Assembly (NCBI RefSeq): GCF_015694525.1 | Contig: NZ_JADQDM010000001.1 | Location: 744,001 to 808,000 of the forward strand | Reading direction: 5' to 3' | Source: Hymenobacter ruricola | Lineage (GTDB): Bacteria > Bacteroidota > Bacteroidia > Cytophagales > Hymenobacteraceae | Length of the DNA stretch: 64,000 nucleotides | Shown: piece by piece, positions 1 through 7,730 of the stretch | Layout: each line of letters starts with the position of its first letter | Position numbering within the stretch: position 1 is the stretch's first letter | Translations under genes and position numbers: made by a program | Notes under the pieces: generated by a model | What the model saw: the letters and a program-made list of their open reading frames with translations, nothing else | Told to the model about the DNA's origin: nothing | Database searches by the model: none

Positions 1-243
1 GGCTTGCTGGTCGAAGTGGGTGCGGGGCTGGTAGGGGTTGGCCTCGATGTGCTCGACCGAGATGAAGCCCACCGAATTGACGGGGTGCGACACCAGCCGG
101 TCGGAGCCGGGCCGGTCGCCTTTCTTGTCGTAGCTGCCCTCAATCAGGGCGTTGAGGCCGCGGCCCAGGCCACCTTTGCGTTTCACGGCCGCGGCGGCAG
201 CCAGGGCAGCTTGCAATTTCTCTTCGTTTCTCTCTTGAGCCAT
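1..243 (-). CDS. parB: ParB/Spo0J chromosome partitioning protein (N-terminal part, runs off the window)
   Basis: The reverse strand from the ATG at 243 encodes 81 residues and stays open to the window edge. The lysine-rich start leads into GLGRGLNALI (residues 25-34) and then ISVEHIEANPYQPR (61-74), which is the start of the ParB N-terminal CTPase/nuclease-fold domain (box I). ParB binds parS sites, loads as a sliding clamp and works with ParA to segregate replicated origins. A -7 box lies 45 nt upstream at 288-295, so it probably has its own promoter. In relatives parB directly follows parA; here about 1.2 kb with three small genes separates them. The DNA-binding half is outside the window. 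Confidence 0.93.
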   Translation of the reverse strand, partial: MAQERNEEKLQAALAAAAAVKRKGGLGRGLNALIEGSYDKKGDRPGSDRLVSHPVNSVGFISVEHIEANPYQPRTHFDQQA

Positions 244-287
244 AGTGCGTGGGCCGGGCCCATAAAAGGCAGTCGGCAACCGAACGT

Positions 288-295
288 CAAATTTA
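288..295 (-). promoter_or_regulatory. -7 promoter box of parB (TAAATTTG)
   Basis: Reads TAAATTTG on the minus strand, a full match to the Bacteroidota -7 consensus TAnnTTTG, 45 nt before the parB start. No clear -33 TTG element is seen. Confidence 0.5.
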
Positions 296-342
296 CGGAG
301 AGTTCAGCGAAGGGCAAGCCGGAAGTTTGGGGCGGGCGGTGG

Positions 343-678
343 CTACGTCAGTTCAAGGCAGTTGACTTCGCTCTCCGGCGCCAGCAGCGTATAAATCAGC
401 AGCAATTGGCTTCGCAGCAGCGCCACTACCTCCGCGCTAGGCAGGTTTCCGGTTCTGAGCAAAAGCACTTTGGGCGGCGCGCCTCGTAATGAGCTAAGGT
501 CGAAAAAGTCTTCGTCCTGCGTCAGAATCACAAAATCGTGTTGCCGAGCGTACTCCCAAATGGTGGTGTCGCGGTTGTTGGTTAATCCCAGCCGTCGCAC
601 CTGCTCCGTGCCGGGAAACTGCTCCTGCAAGTGCTTCACCAAGCGGTGCGACAGATTCTGGTCAATTAGCAGCTTCAC
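343..678 (-). CDS. DUF5615-type PIN-like toxin of a toxin-antitoxin pair
   Basis: This 111-residue protein has the short PIN-like pattern of the DUF5615/Mut7-C group: MKLLIDQNLS at the N-terminus (Asp6), an acidic Glu42 in TIWEYA, and ILTQDEDF with Asp55 and Asp57. These acids would form the metal site of an RNase. Its start overlaps the end of the DUF433 gene by 4 nt (675-678), which implies translational coupling, and DUF433/DUF5615 is a recurring toxin-antitoxin pair. It lies between parA and parB, so it may have been inserted there. Toxicity is inferred from family and arrangement, not shown. Confidence 0.8.
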   Translation of the reverse strand: MKLLIDQNLSHRLVKHLQEQFPGTEQVRRLGLTNNRDTTIWEYARQHDFVILTQDEDFFDLSSLRGAPPKVLLLRTGNLPSAEVVALLRSQLLLIYTLLAPESEVNCLELT

Positions 679-908
679 CGGGCTACCAGGCGGGTGTGGC
701 GCTGGCGGTCGGCCGCAAAGCGCAGGCAGGCCCGAATCAACTCCTCCGTGAGTTCGGGAAAGTCTTCGATGATGTCGGCGTTGCTCATGCCATTGCCCAG
801 CCAGCCCAGCACATCATCCACGCTAATGCGGGTGCCAATCAGGCACGCCCGGCCGAACCGGATTTCCGGGTCGATGCCAATTAGGGGGTGAGCAGGGGAG
901 GTGTACAT
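675..908 (-). CDS. DUF433 antitoxin
   Basis: This 77-residue protein shows the DUF433 pattern: GIDPEIRFGRACLIGTRISV, then DVLGWLGNGMSNADIIEDFP, then LTEELIRACLRFAAD. The fold is a small helix-turn-helix. I chose the ATG at 908; an in-frame TTG at 917 would add three residues. It is the first gene of the pair and overlaps the PIN-like gene by 4 nt. The expected role is to neutralise the toxin and repress the pair. Confidence 0.82.
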   Translation of the reverse strand: MYTSPAHPLIGIDPEIRFGRACLIGTRISVDDVLGWLGNGMSNADIIEDFPELTEELIRACLRFAADRQRHTRLVAR

Positions 909-957
909 GGAGTGCAAGCTAACGACTACATGGTTTGAATAGTCTCAAAAAGTCAAA

Positions 958-1341
958 TTATGACTTAGGATTCTGGTGCAGCGCAATTAATTCAACGACT
1001 TCACACTGACCAATTATCAAACCGCCTTCCCGGAAGTAGCCTTTAGTCCCAACCCTAATGTGCTGGCTGTGAAATTCCCGAAAAGCAGAATTTAGAATAT
1101 ACATATCAGCCAAGCCATACTGGGGCATAGGCTCACCTTCGGGTAGCATTTCGCCAGATGGCGTGATAAATTCCGGCCAAATCATAAATACCTGATTTGG
1201 CGGAGAAATTTCCACATCCTCATAAGCGAAATCCCACCGGATGTGCTGGAAGTGCGGCGTCTTTCGTCCTCCTTCTTCAGCACTGTAGAGACGGTATCTT
1301 ACTCGAAAATCTGGCGGCAGGCGTTCGGAGGAAGATGCCAT
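958..1341 (-). CDS. Small protein resembling EF-Tu domain III
   Basis: This protein has 127 residues and no GTPase domain. Its N-terminal half contains EEGGRKTPHFQHIRWDF, close to the EF-Tu domain III motif EEGGRxTPFFSGYRPQF. Its C-terminal half contains IRVGTKGYFREGGLIIGQ, which resembles the closing IREGGRTVGAG strand of the same beta barrel. A stand-alone barrel like this might bind RNA or protein, but I know of no established function. It lies between parA and the toxin-antitoxin pair on the same strand. The start is the ATG at 1341. The resemblance is seen by eye only. Confidence 0.6.
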   Translation of the reverse strand: MASSSERLPPDFRVRYRLYSAEEGGRKTPHFQHIRWDFAYEDVEISPPNQVFMIWPEFITPSGEMLPEGEPMPQYGLADMYILNSAFREFHSQHIRVGTKGYFREGGLIIGQCEVVELIALHQNPKS

Positions 1342-1407
1342 TAGGAATTGGCTGAGCTTTAAGAATCAGAAGGGAATTCCGCTGCTATGGCGCCGATTGA
1401 TTAGTTG

Positions 1408-1446
1408 TGCGGTAGAGATGCTTCGACTTCGCTCAGCATGACGGCC
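1408..1446 (-). repeat. Half copy of the GAAGCATCT intergenic element
   Basis: On the minus strand it runs from GGCCGTCATGCTGAGCGAAG to GAAGCATCTCTACCGCA. This matches one arm of the palindromic elements at 13378-13480, 22231-22326 and 45084-45206. The second arm is missing, so it is a remnant or single-arm insertion. Confidence 0.7.
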
Positions 1447-1462
1447 TTTTGAAAGCGATTCC

Positions 1463-2269
1463 TTAAATCCGCTCGTCCTCGGCCGTTTCCTCGGTGGCTT
1501 CCACGCTGTTTTTCTCCACGATTTCGCGGGCCAGGTTGAGGTAGCTGATGGAGCCTTTGCTTTCGGCGTCGTGCAGGATGACGGGGATGCCGAAGCTGGG
1601 CGACTCGCTCAACTTCACGTTGCGCGGGATGATGGTGTCGAAGGCCAGCTGCTGGAAGTGCATGCGGACTTCCTCCACCACCTGGTTGCTCAGGCGCAGG
1701 CGCACGTCGTACATCGTGAGCAGGATGCCCTCGATTTCGAGCTCGGTGTTGAGGCGGCTCTGAATGATTTTGATGGTGTTCAGTAACTTACCCAGGCCTT
1801 CGAGGGCGAAGTACTCGCACTGCACCGGGATGATGACCGAGTGCGCGGCCGTGAGGGCGTTGACGGTGATGAGGCCCAGCGAGGGCGAGCAGTCGATGAT
1901 GATGTAGTCGTACTGCTCGGCGAGGGGGCGCAGGGCCTCCTTCATTTTTTCTTCGCGGTTGGGCAGGTTTATCATCTCCACCTCGGCGCCCACCAGGTCG
2001 ATGTGGGAGGGCATGAGGTCGAGGTGGGGCAGGATGTTGGTGGGCAGGATGATGTCCTGGGCGTTGATGCCGTCCACCATGCACTCGTAAATGCTGTTCT
2101 GGATGTCCTTCGGGTCGTAGCCCACGCCGGAAGTGGCGTTGGCCTGAGGGTCGGCGTCGACGAGCAGGGTCCGGTAGTCCAGGGCGGCCAGGGACGCCGC
2201 GAGGTTGATGGAGGTAGTGGTTTTGCCCACCCCGCCTTTCTGATTGGCTACCGCGATGATTTTTCCCAT
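1463..2269 (-). CDS. parA: ParA/Soj chromosome partitioning ATPase
   Basis: This 268-residue protein has the deviant Walker A motif KGGVGKTT at residues 11-18, with both the signature lysine and the P-loop lysine. LLVDADPQANAT follows, then DYIIIDCSPSLG, the switch II/Walker B region. It is the ATP-dependent nucleoid-binding partner of ParB in chromosome segregation. The length is normal for chromosomal Soj-type ParA. A -7 box TATCTTTG lies at 2419-2426, and the leader contains an inverted repeat (2279-2388). parB lies 1.2 kb downstream instead of adjacent. Confidence 0.95.
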   Translation of the reverse strand: MGKIIAVANQKGGVGKTTTSINLAASLAALDYRTLLVDADPQANATSGVGYDPKDIQNSIYECMVDGINAQDIILPTNILPHLDLMPSHIDLVGAEVEMINLPNREEKMKEALRPLAEQYDYIIIDCSPSLGLITVNALTAAHSVIIPVQCEYFALEGLGKLLNTIKIIQSRLNTELEIEGILLTMYDVRLRLSNQVVEEVRMHFQQLAFDTIIPRNVKLSESPSFGIPVILHDAESKGSISYLNLAREIVEKNSVEATEETAEDERI

Positions 2270-2278
2270 GAGTCTCTC

Positions 2279-2388
2279 TAGTTGTCAGTTGTTCGTTGCC
2301 AGTTGTTAGCAGTTCAGGGCTTCATTGTCAGTTAGCGGCCTTTTCCGGGGCTTTCGACTAACAACTGACAACGAATAACTGACAACTA
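2279..2388. repeat. Inverted repeat of the AGTTGTCAGTT family in the parA leader
   Basis: A 31-nt arm at 2279-2309 starting TAGTTGTCAGTTGTTCGTTG is mirrored at 2358-2388 with two mismatches and a 48-nt loop. It lies between the candidate parA -7 box and the start codon, so it would be transcribed in the 5' leader. Confidence 0.7.
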
Positions 2389-2418
2389 AAAACTAATAAC
2401 TTTTGCCGTAGCATTGCA

Positions 2419-2426
2419 CAAAGATA
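2419..2426 (-). promoter_or_regulatory. -7 promoter box of parA (TATCTTTG)
   Basis: The minus strand reads TATCTTTG, a full match to TAnnTTTG, about 150 nt before parA and just behind the divergent binding-protein gene at 2445. Confidence 0.45.
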
Positions 2427-2444
2427 CATTCTTTCCCTCTTCGC

Positions 2445-4241
2445 ATGGCCCCTTTTTTGGCACGTCGGGCTAGCTTCTTGGCTAATTGGTTTGGATTCTG
2501 GCTGGGCTTGCTGACGCTGGCCGGCTGCCACGACGCGGCCCGCCCGGCCGCCGACGAGCGCCGCGTGTTCCGCTACAACCAGCCCGAGGCCCTCTCGTCG
2601 CTCGACCCCGCTTTTGCCCGCAACCAGGCCAATTGGTGGGCCGTGAACCAGCTCTACAACGGGCTGGTGGAGCTTGATTCGGCCTTGCAGCCGGTGCCGG
2701 CGCTGGCCCGTCGTTATAGCATTTCGCCCGATGGCAAGACGTACACGTTCGTATTACGAAAAGGGGTTTTCTTTCATGAGAATGAGGAGGTATTTCATCC
2801 TTCGGCGGCTGACACGAAAGCATTGGTCGACCAGGAACTGAAAGACCATCCAGGCCGAAGTCGAGCCGATATAGAAAAATATGGCACAGAAGCTTCTCCC
2901 GCTGCCACGCGTCGGGTTATTGCTCAGGACTTCGTGTATTCCTTCAAGCGCATCCTAGATGCGGCCACGGCCAGCACCGGCGGTTGGATTTTCCGGGGCA
3001 AGGTGCTGGAGAAGCCCGACGGCAGCATCAGCGACACGGCTTTCGTGGCCGCCAACGACTCCACGCTACGCATCCATTTGAAGGAGCCGTTTGTGCCGTT
3101 TCTGGGCATTCTGACGATGCCGTATGCCTACGTGGTGCCGCACGAGGCCGTGGCCAAGTACGGCAAGGACTTTCGGGAGCATCCGGTGGGCACCGGTCCG
3201 TTCCGGTTTAAGCTCTGGGACGAAGGCAACGTGCTGCTGTATGAGCGCAACCCAAATTACTGGCGGCGCGACCGGCAGGGCCGCAAATTGCCGTACCTGG
3301 ATGCCGTAGCGGTGAGCTTTCTGCCCGACCGCAAAACCGAGTTTCTCACCTTCATGCAGGGCAAGCTGGATTTTCTGTCCGGCATCCGGGCCGGCTCGCG
3401 CGACCTCATCATGCACCCGGACGGCACCATTCGGGATGATTTCAAGGGCAAGTTCACGGTGCAAAAAGCGCCGTACCTGAACACCGAATACCTGGGCATT
3501 CAGCTCGACTCGGCCAACCTGACGGGCGAGCAGGCCGCCCAAGGCCGGGCCCTGCGCGACCGGCGCGTGCGCCAGGCCCTGAATTTCGCCCTGAACAAGC
3601 CCGAGATGCTGAAGTACCTGCTCAACGGCGTGGGCGACCCGGGGAACTCGGGCTTCGTGCCCAAAGCCCTGCCGTCGTTCTCGGAAAAGGAAGTGCCGGG
3701 CTACTCCTACCAGCCGCAAAAGGCGCGGCAGCTGCTGCGCGCCGCGGGCTACGGGCTGCAGCGTCCCCTGCGCCTGCGCCTGAGCACCGTGCTGGAACGC
3801 AAGGAGATAGGCGAGTACCTGCAAAAGCAGTGGGCCGACGTGGGCGTGCAGGTCCAGATTGACATCAATCAATCGGCCGCGCAGCAGGACCTGGTGGACA
3901 ACGGCCGGGTGGCCTTCTTCGCCAAAAGCTGGCTGGGCGACTACCCCGACGCCGAAAACTACCTGGCCCTGTTCTACAGCCCCAATTTCAGCCCCGCCGG
4001 CCCCGACAAAACCCACTTCAAAAGCGCGCAGTACGACAAGCTCTACGACGAAGCCCGCGGCACCCAGGACGTGGCCCGGCGCACGGCCCTCTACCAGGCC
4101 ATGGACCGTATTGTGGTGGAAGAGTCGCCCGTCATCAGCCTCTATTACGATGAAGTGGTGCGCCTGACGCAGAACAACGTGCGCGGCCTCACGCCCAACC
4201 CCATGAACACCCTGCTGCTGGAGCGCGTGCACAAGGACTAG
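2445..4241 (+). CDS. ABC transporter substrate-binding lipoprotein, family 5 (peptide/oligopeptide type)
   Basis: This 598-residue protein begins with a lipoprotein signal peptide; the lipobox is LAGC with Cys28. The mature part has family 5 landmarks: PEALSSLDPAFARNQ near the start, an NQLYNGLVELD segment, HPVGTGPFRF around residue 248, ERNPNYW, and an ADVGVQVQI stretch near the C-terminus. It would capture peptides or similar solutes in the periplasm for an ABC importer. No permease or ATPase genes are adjacent, so it is an orphan binding protein here. Residues about 105-165 (2760-2930) are visibly less GC-rich and look like a lineage-specific insertion. Confidence 0.9.
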   Translation: MAPFLARRASFLANWFGFWLGLLTLAGCHDAARPAADERRVFRYNQPEALSSLDPAFARNQANWWAVNQLYNGLVELDSALQPVPALARRYSISPDGKTYTFVLRKGVFFHENEEVFHPSAADTKALVDQELKDHPGRSRADIEKYGTEASPAATRRVIAQDFVYSFKRILDAATASTGGWIFRGKVLEKPDGSISDTAFVAANDSTLRIHLKEPFVPFLGILTMPYAYVVPHEAVAKYGKDFREHPVGTGPFRFKLWDEGNVLLYERNPNYWRRDRQGRKLPYLDAVAVSFLPDRKTEFLTFMQGKLDFLSGIRAGSRDLIMHPDGTIRDDFKGKFTVQKAPYLNTEYLGIQLDSANLTGEQAAQGRALRDRRVRQALNFALNKPEMLKYLLNGVGDPGNSGFVPKALPSFSEKEVPGYSYQPQKARQLLRAAGYGLQRPLRLRLSTVLERKEIGEYLQKQWADVGVQVQIDINQSAAQQDLVDNGRVAFFAKSWLGDYPDAENYLALFYSPNFSPAGPDKTHFKSAQYDKLYDEARGTQDVARRTALYQAMDRIVVEESPVISLYYDEVVRLTQNNVRGLTPNPMNTLLLERVHKD

Positions 4242-4302
4242 CGGCATCCTTTTCGGCGCCGTTGGCGTCATTGCCCTTGCCAAACTTTTTTTACCCAAGC
4301 CA

Positions 4303-5166
4303 ATGAGCTGCTTCCGCCCCGCCGTTTTGCTGATGCTGTTGAGCCTGTCCGGGCTTTCGGCCGCGCACGCCCAAGCCCCGGGCCCGGGGTCCGAGGCGGC
4401 GCCGCTGGTGATGGGCCAAACCTTCACCATTGCCTCGAAAGCCTTAGGCGAAACGCGCCGTATCAATGTGTACTTGCCGGATGGCTACGCCGAAACGCCG
4501 GCCCTGCGCCTGCCCGTGCTCTACATGCCCGATGGCGGCATGAAGGAAGATTTCCTGCACGTGGCCGGCCTGGTGCAGGTGTCGGTGGGCAACGGCACGA
4601 TGCGGCCGTTCATCTTGGTGGGCATCGAAAACACCGAGCGGCGGCGCGACCTCACCGGGCCCACCACCAACGAGAAGGACAAGAAAATTGCGCCCCGCGT
4701 GGGCGGCTCGGCCGCGTATCGGCAGTTTATCCGCGAGGAGCTAATGCCCGCGGTGAAAAAGCGCTACCGCACCACGGCGGAAACGGCCATCGTGGGCGAG
4801 TCGCTGGCGGGTTTGTTTGTGGTCGAAACGCTGCTCTTGGAGCCCGAACTGTTCAATACCTACTTAGCCTTCGACCCCAGCCTGTGGTGGAACAACGGCC
4901 AGCTAGCGAAAGAGGCCGCTAAGTCCCCCTTGCTCCAGGCCAAGGCGGGCCCGCCCAAAACCGTGTTTCTGGCCACCAGCCGCGATGGAGAGCCGGACGT
5001 CATGAACCAGTTGGCCAAACTGCTAAACAGCAAGCCAGGGGGCACCATCACCTGCCAATACGAGGCCATGCCCCAGGAAACGCACGCCACCATCTACCAT
5101 CCGGCGGCGCTCAAGGCGTTTCGGTTGGTGTTCAAGCCTGCGCCCACCGCTCCGGGCGGGAACTAG
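4303..5166 (+). CDS. Secreted alpha/beta hydrolase, esterase D/Fes-like family
   Basis: This 287-residue protein has a cleavable signal peptide ending near AHAQA (residue 25). The fold is the putative-esterase type (PF00756): RRINVYLPDGY, LPVLYMPDGG, FILVGIEN, then the nucleophile elbow GESLAG with Ser167. His261 in QETHATIYHP is the probable catalytic histidine. Relatives hydrolyse esters such as siderophore or acyl esters; the substrate here is unknown. It lies 61 nt after the binding-protein gene on the same strand and may be cotranscribed. No iron-uptake genes are nearby. Confidence 0.85.
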   Translation: MSCFRPAVLLMLLSLSGLSAAHAQAPGPGSEAAPLVMGQTFTIASKALGETRRINVYLPDGYAETPALRLPVLYMPDGGMKEDFLHVAGLVQVSVGNGTMRPFILVGIENTERRRDLTGPTTNEKDKKIAPRVGGSAAYRQFIREELMPAVKKRYRTTAETAIVGESLAGLFVVETLLLEPELFNTYLAFDPSLWWNNGQLAKEAAKSPLLQAKAGPPKTVFLATSRDGEPDVMNQLAKLLNSKPGGTITCQYEAMPQETHATIYHPAALKAFRLVFKPAPTAPGGN

Positions 5167-5204
5167 GCAGCGGGCGGCGCCAGGCCCGCGCCAGGGCTAT
5201 TAGG

Positions 5205-5744
5205 CTATTTTTCGGAGAGGACTCCGACCTGCGCCAGCGCGTCGAACTGATGCCCGAAATAGGTGACCAGCTCCCGCACGTTTTCGGGCTCGCCTTCTTC
5301 CACCCACACGGCTTTGAGCTGGCCATCGGCCTGGCGCACCGCGAGTATCACGCTCGGCAGGTCGCTGGTATTCTGCGTATAGCGCGGCTGAAATTGCTCG
5401 AAATGCGCTTCCCGGGCTCGCTGCAGCAGGTCGGCGACGGCCGCGGCCGACATGCGCAACTCCTTTTTGCCCACCTGCGGCACAAACCGCCGGCCCTCGT
5501 AGGCCACGCGGCCATCGGCGAAGACCTGCAGGGTGTAGGAAGGACAGGTGCCAAAGCAGGCCGTGCGCTCGAAGGTGATGACCGGGCCGTCGGCCACGGC
5601 GGGTTTGGCGGGCTTGGCCGGGGCGGCGGGGCTTTTGCTGACCTTTTTGGTTTTCACCTTTTGGGTTTTGGTGGCCTTCTGGGCGCAGGCGGGCAGCGTG
5701 AGGCCGAACGCAAACAACAGCAGCAACAGGGCGAGATGGCGCAT
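5205..5744 (-). CDS. DUF6438 domain lipoprotein
   Basis: I place the start at the ATG at 5744 because it begins a lipoprotein signal peptide (MRHLALLLLLFAFG, then LPAC). A Lys/Pro/Ala-rich linker follows. The folded part, ITFERTACFGTCPSYTLQVF, then DGRVAYEGRRF, is characteristic of DUF6438, with the paired cysteines of CFGTC. About 179 residues. It would sit in the outer or inner membrane facing the periplasm. The function of the family is unknown. It is convergent with the esterase gene. Confidence 0.8.
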   Translation of the reverse strand: MRHLALLLLLFAFGLTLPACAQKATKTQKVKTKKVSKSPAAPAKPAKPAVADGPVITFERTACFGTCPSYTLQVFADGRVAYEGRRFVPQVGKKELRMSAAAVADLLQRAREAHFEQFQPRYTQNTSDLPSVILAVRQADGQLKAVWVEEGEPENVRELVTYFGHQFDALAQVGVLSEK

Positions 5745-5800
5745 GGCGGGGAGCTGGGATAACACGGGTGAGAGAATTGCCGGGTGCAAGTAGGCAAACA

Positions 5801-5851
5801 AAAAGCCGGCAGAACGAAAACCGTGCCTACGGTTGTGTTCTGCCGGCTTTT
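5801..5851 (-). terminator. Rho-independent terminator of yidC
   Basis: Perfect 15-nt arms (5801-5815 and 5837-5851, AAAAGCCGGCAGAAC) with a 21-nt loop. On the minus strand the stem is followed by a T-rich tract. It lies 49 nt past the yidC stop. Confidence 0.75.
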
Positions 5852-5862
5852 ATGCTTTCTCC

Positions 5863-5891
5863 GTCATCCTGAGCAGACTGCTCAGGATGAC
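5863..5891. repeat. Mini palindrome of the GTCATCCTGAGC family
   Basis: 14-nt perfect arms GTCATCCTGAGCAG with a one-base spacer, between yidC and its terminator. It equals the outer ends of the larger elements at 15748-15842 and 39417-39523 with the centre removed. Confidence 0.75.
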
Positions 5892-5899
5892 AGAAGAAG

Positions 5900-7678
5900 C
5901 TACGACTTGCGCTTGGCCTGGGCTTCGCGCTCCTGCGCGGCCTTCATGGCTTCGGCGATGCGGCCTTGCAGGCCGCCGGGCTTCTTGTCCTTGTTTTTGA
6001 TTTTGTTGGCTTCGAGCTGGGCCCGAATTTTGGTGTCGTCCACGAAGGCTTTGGTGATGGCCTGCTGGGCGAAGGTGATGACGTTCGACACGAAGTAGTA
6101 CCAGGTGAGGCCCGCCGCGAAACTGTTCAATACGAACAGGAAGATGATGGGCATCAGGTAGCTGTAGGTCTTCATGGGGCCCTGCATGGCCGTGTTGGTC
6201 TGGTTGCTCTGCCAGGTCATGAGCAGGGTGGAGGCCGTCATCAGCAGCGTGAACATCGACACGTGGTCGCCGTACCATTTCACGTAGAAGGGCAGCTTCA
6301 CAAACACGTCGTAGCTGCTCAGGTCCTTGGCCCACAGGAAGCTTTGCTGGCGCAGCTCGATGGCGTTCGGGAAGAACTGGAACATGGCAAACAGGATGGG
6401 CAGCGTGAGCAGCGTGGGCACGCAGCCGCTCAGCGGGCTTACTCCGAAAGTGGAGTAGAGCTTCATGGTTTCCTGCTGCACCTTGGTCTGGTCGTCGCCG
6501 TACTTTTCCTTGAGCTGGTCAATTTCCGGCTTCAGCACTTTCATGCGGGCCTGGCTCTCGTAGGTTTTGTAAGTCAGCGGCCAGGTGACCAGCTTGATGA
6601 GCACCACCAGCAGCAGGATGATGATGCCGTAGGAGCTGATGTACTGCTCCAGAAAGTGGAACACCGGCAGCACCACGAAGCGGTTCACCCAGCGGAACAG
6701 GCCCCAGCCCAGGTACACGTTGCGGTCGAACTCGGGCGCCACTTCTTTCAGGGTGTTGAAGGCGTTGGGGCCGAAGTAGAAGCGGTACTGGCCGCGGCCC
6801 TGCTCCACCTCGGCCACCGGAATGGTGAGCGTGCTGCTCAGGGTTTTGATGGTGCTGGAGTCGGCCAGGTTCACGTTCGAGTTGAACGCACCGCCCGCGA
6901 ACGGCTGCTGGTCGGCGATGAGGCCGGCCACGAAGAAGTCGTGCTTGTGGGCCGCCCATTTCACCGGGCCGGCGGCCTTGTATTCCTCGGGCTTCTCGCT
7001 GGCCTCGGCCAGGGCGCCCTGGTCGCCGGCGGCCAGGTAGTGGTTGATGGTGGTGTGGTTGCGGTTCTGCTTGAGGTCCTGCTCGGTCTGGCGCACCTGG
7101 TCCACAAACGAGAACGTGAGCGGCTCCTGGGCCACGGTGCGCTCCAGGCCCAGCAGGCGCAGGTCGTACTTCACCTCGAAGCTGTTGGCGGGCAGCGTGT
7201 AGGTCTGCACGATGCTGCCGCCGGCCACCGGCGCCGTGAGGGTGAGCACCGAAGCGCCGCCCGCCTGCGAAGGCTGGGCCTGAAAATTCAAATCCGAAAA
7301 CTTCACCGTTTTGCCGTCCACGGTGCGGAAGCGGGTGTCCATGCGCGCGCTTTTCGCGTCGAACAAATCCAGCGACTGGCCGAAGAAGGTTTTGTACTTG
7401 AGCAGGCGCACGGCCGTCACGCGGCCGCCGCGGGTCGACAGGGTCACGTCGAGGTTGGCGTTGGTCAGGTGCAGGTCCTGGGCCGGGCCGGCGGTGCTGT
7501 CGAGGGCGGCTTCGGGCGCCAGGGCCGGGGCTGCGGGGGCCGGGGCCTGCGTGGCGGCCGTGGTGGCGGGTGGCGTTTTGCCAGCGGCTTTTTCGTCCTT
7601 CTTCGGGCTGAAGAAGAACAAGTACACGAGGAGCAAGGCCGAGATGAGAAACAGGCCGGTTGCTTGATTTTTGTCCAT
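5900..7678 (-). CDS. yidC: Membrane protein insertase YidC
   Basis: This 592-residue protein starts MDKNQATG, the usual start of Bacteroidota YidC, followed by a transmembrane helix and a linker rich in Pro and Ala. A large periplasmic beta domain follows (LSTRGGRVTAV, SFEVKYDLRL). The C-terminal insertase core contains WPLTYKTYESQARMKVLKP, FGVSPLSGCVPTLLTLPILF and a last helix near NVITFAQQAI. It inserts and folds inner-membrane proteins with or without SecYEG. The start at 7678 is favoured over an upstream in-frame ATG at 7705 because the -7 box at 7703-7710 overlaps the latter. It follows pyrG on the same strand, an order common in this phylum, but a GIY-YIG element now separates them. Confidence 0.97.
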   Translation of the reverse strand: MDKNQATGLFLISALLLVYLFFFSPKKDEKAAGKTPPATTAATQAPAPAAPALAPEAALDSTAGPAQDLHLTNANLDVTLSTRGGRVTAVRLLKYKTFFGQSLDLFDAKSARMDTRFRTVDGKTVKFSDLNFQAQPSQAGGASVLTLTAPVAGGSIVQTYTLPANSFEVKYDLRLLGLERTVAQEPLTFSFVDQVRQTEQDLKQNRNHTTINHYLAAGDQGALAEASEKPEEYKAAGPVKWAAHKHDFFVAGLIADQQPFAGGAFNSNVNLADSSTIKTLSSTLTIPVAEVEQGRGQYRFYFGPNAFNTLKEVAPEFDRNVYLGWGLFRWVNRFVVLPVFHFLEQYISSYGIIILLLVVLIKLVTWPLTYKTYESQARMKVLKPEIDQLKEKYGDDQTKVQQETMKLYSTFGVSPLSGCVPTLLTLPILFAMFQFFPNAIELRQQSFLWAKDLSSYDVFVKLPFYVKWYGDHVSMFTLLMTASTLLMTWQSNQTNTAMQGPMKTYSYLMPIIFLFVLNSFAAGLTWYYFVSNVITFAQQAITKAFVDDTKIRAQLEANKIKNKDKKPGGLQGRIAEAMKAAQEREAQAKRKS

Positions 7679-7702
7679 TATTGTTTTAAGGTTGCGAAGG
7701 GG

Positions 7703-7710
7703 CAAAGGTA
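7703..7710 (-). promoter_or_regulatory. -7 promoter box of yidC (TACCTTTG)
   Basis: The minus strand reads TACCTTTG, a full TAnnTTTG match, 25 nt before the yidC start. It helps to reject the longer reading frame. Confidence 0.55.
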
Positions 7711-7730
7711 CGGGCGGAAAAGGCCTCGTC

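Noticed and set aside
3066..4466. A 466-codon minus-strand frame opposite the binding lipoprotein
   Set aside because: Antisense to a clear family 5 binding protein and without motifs.
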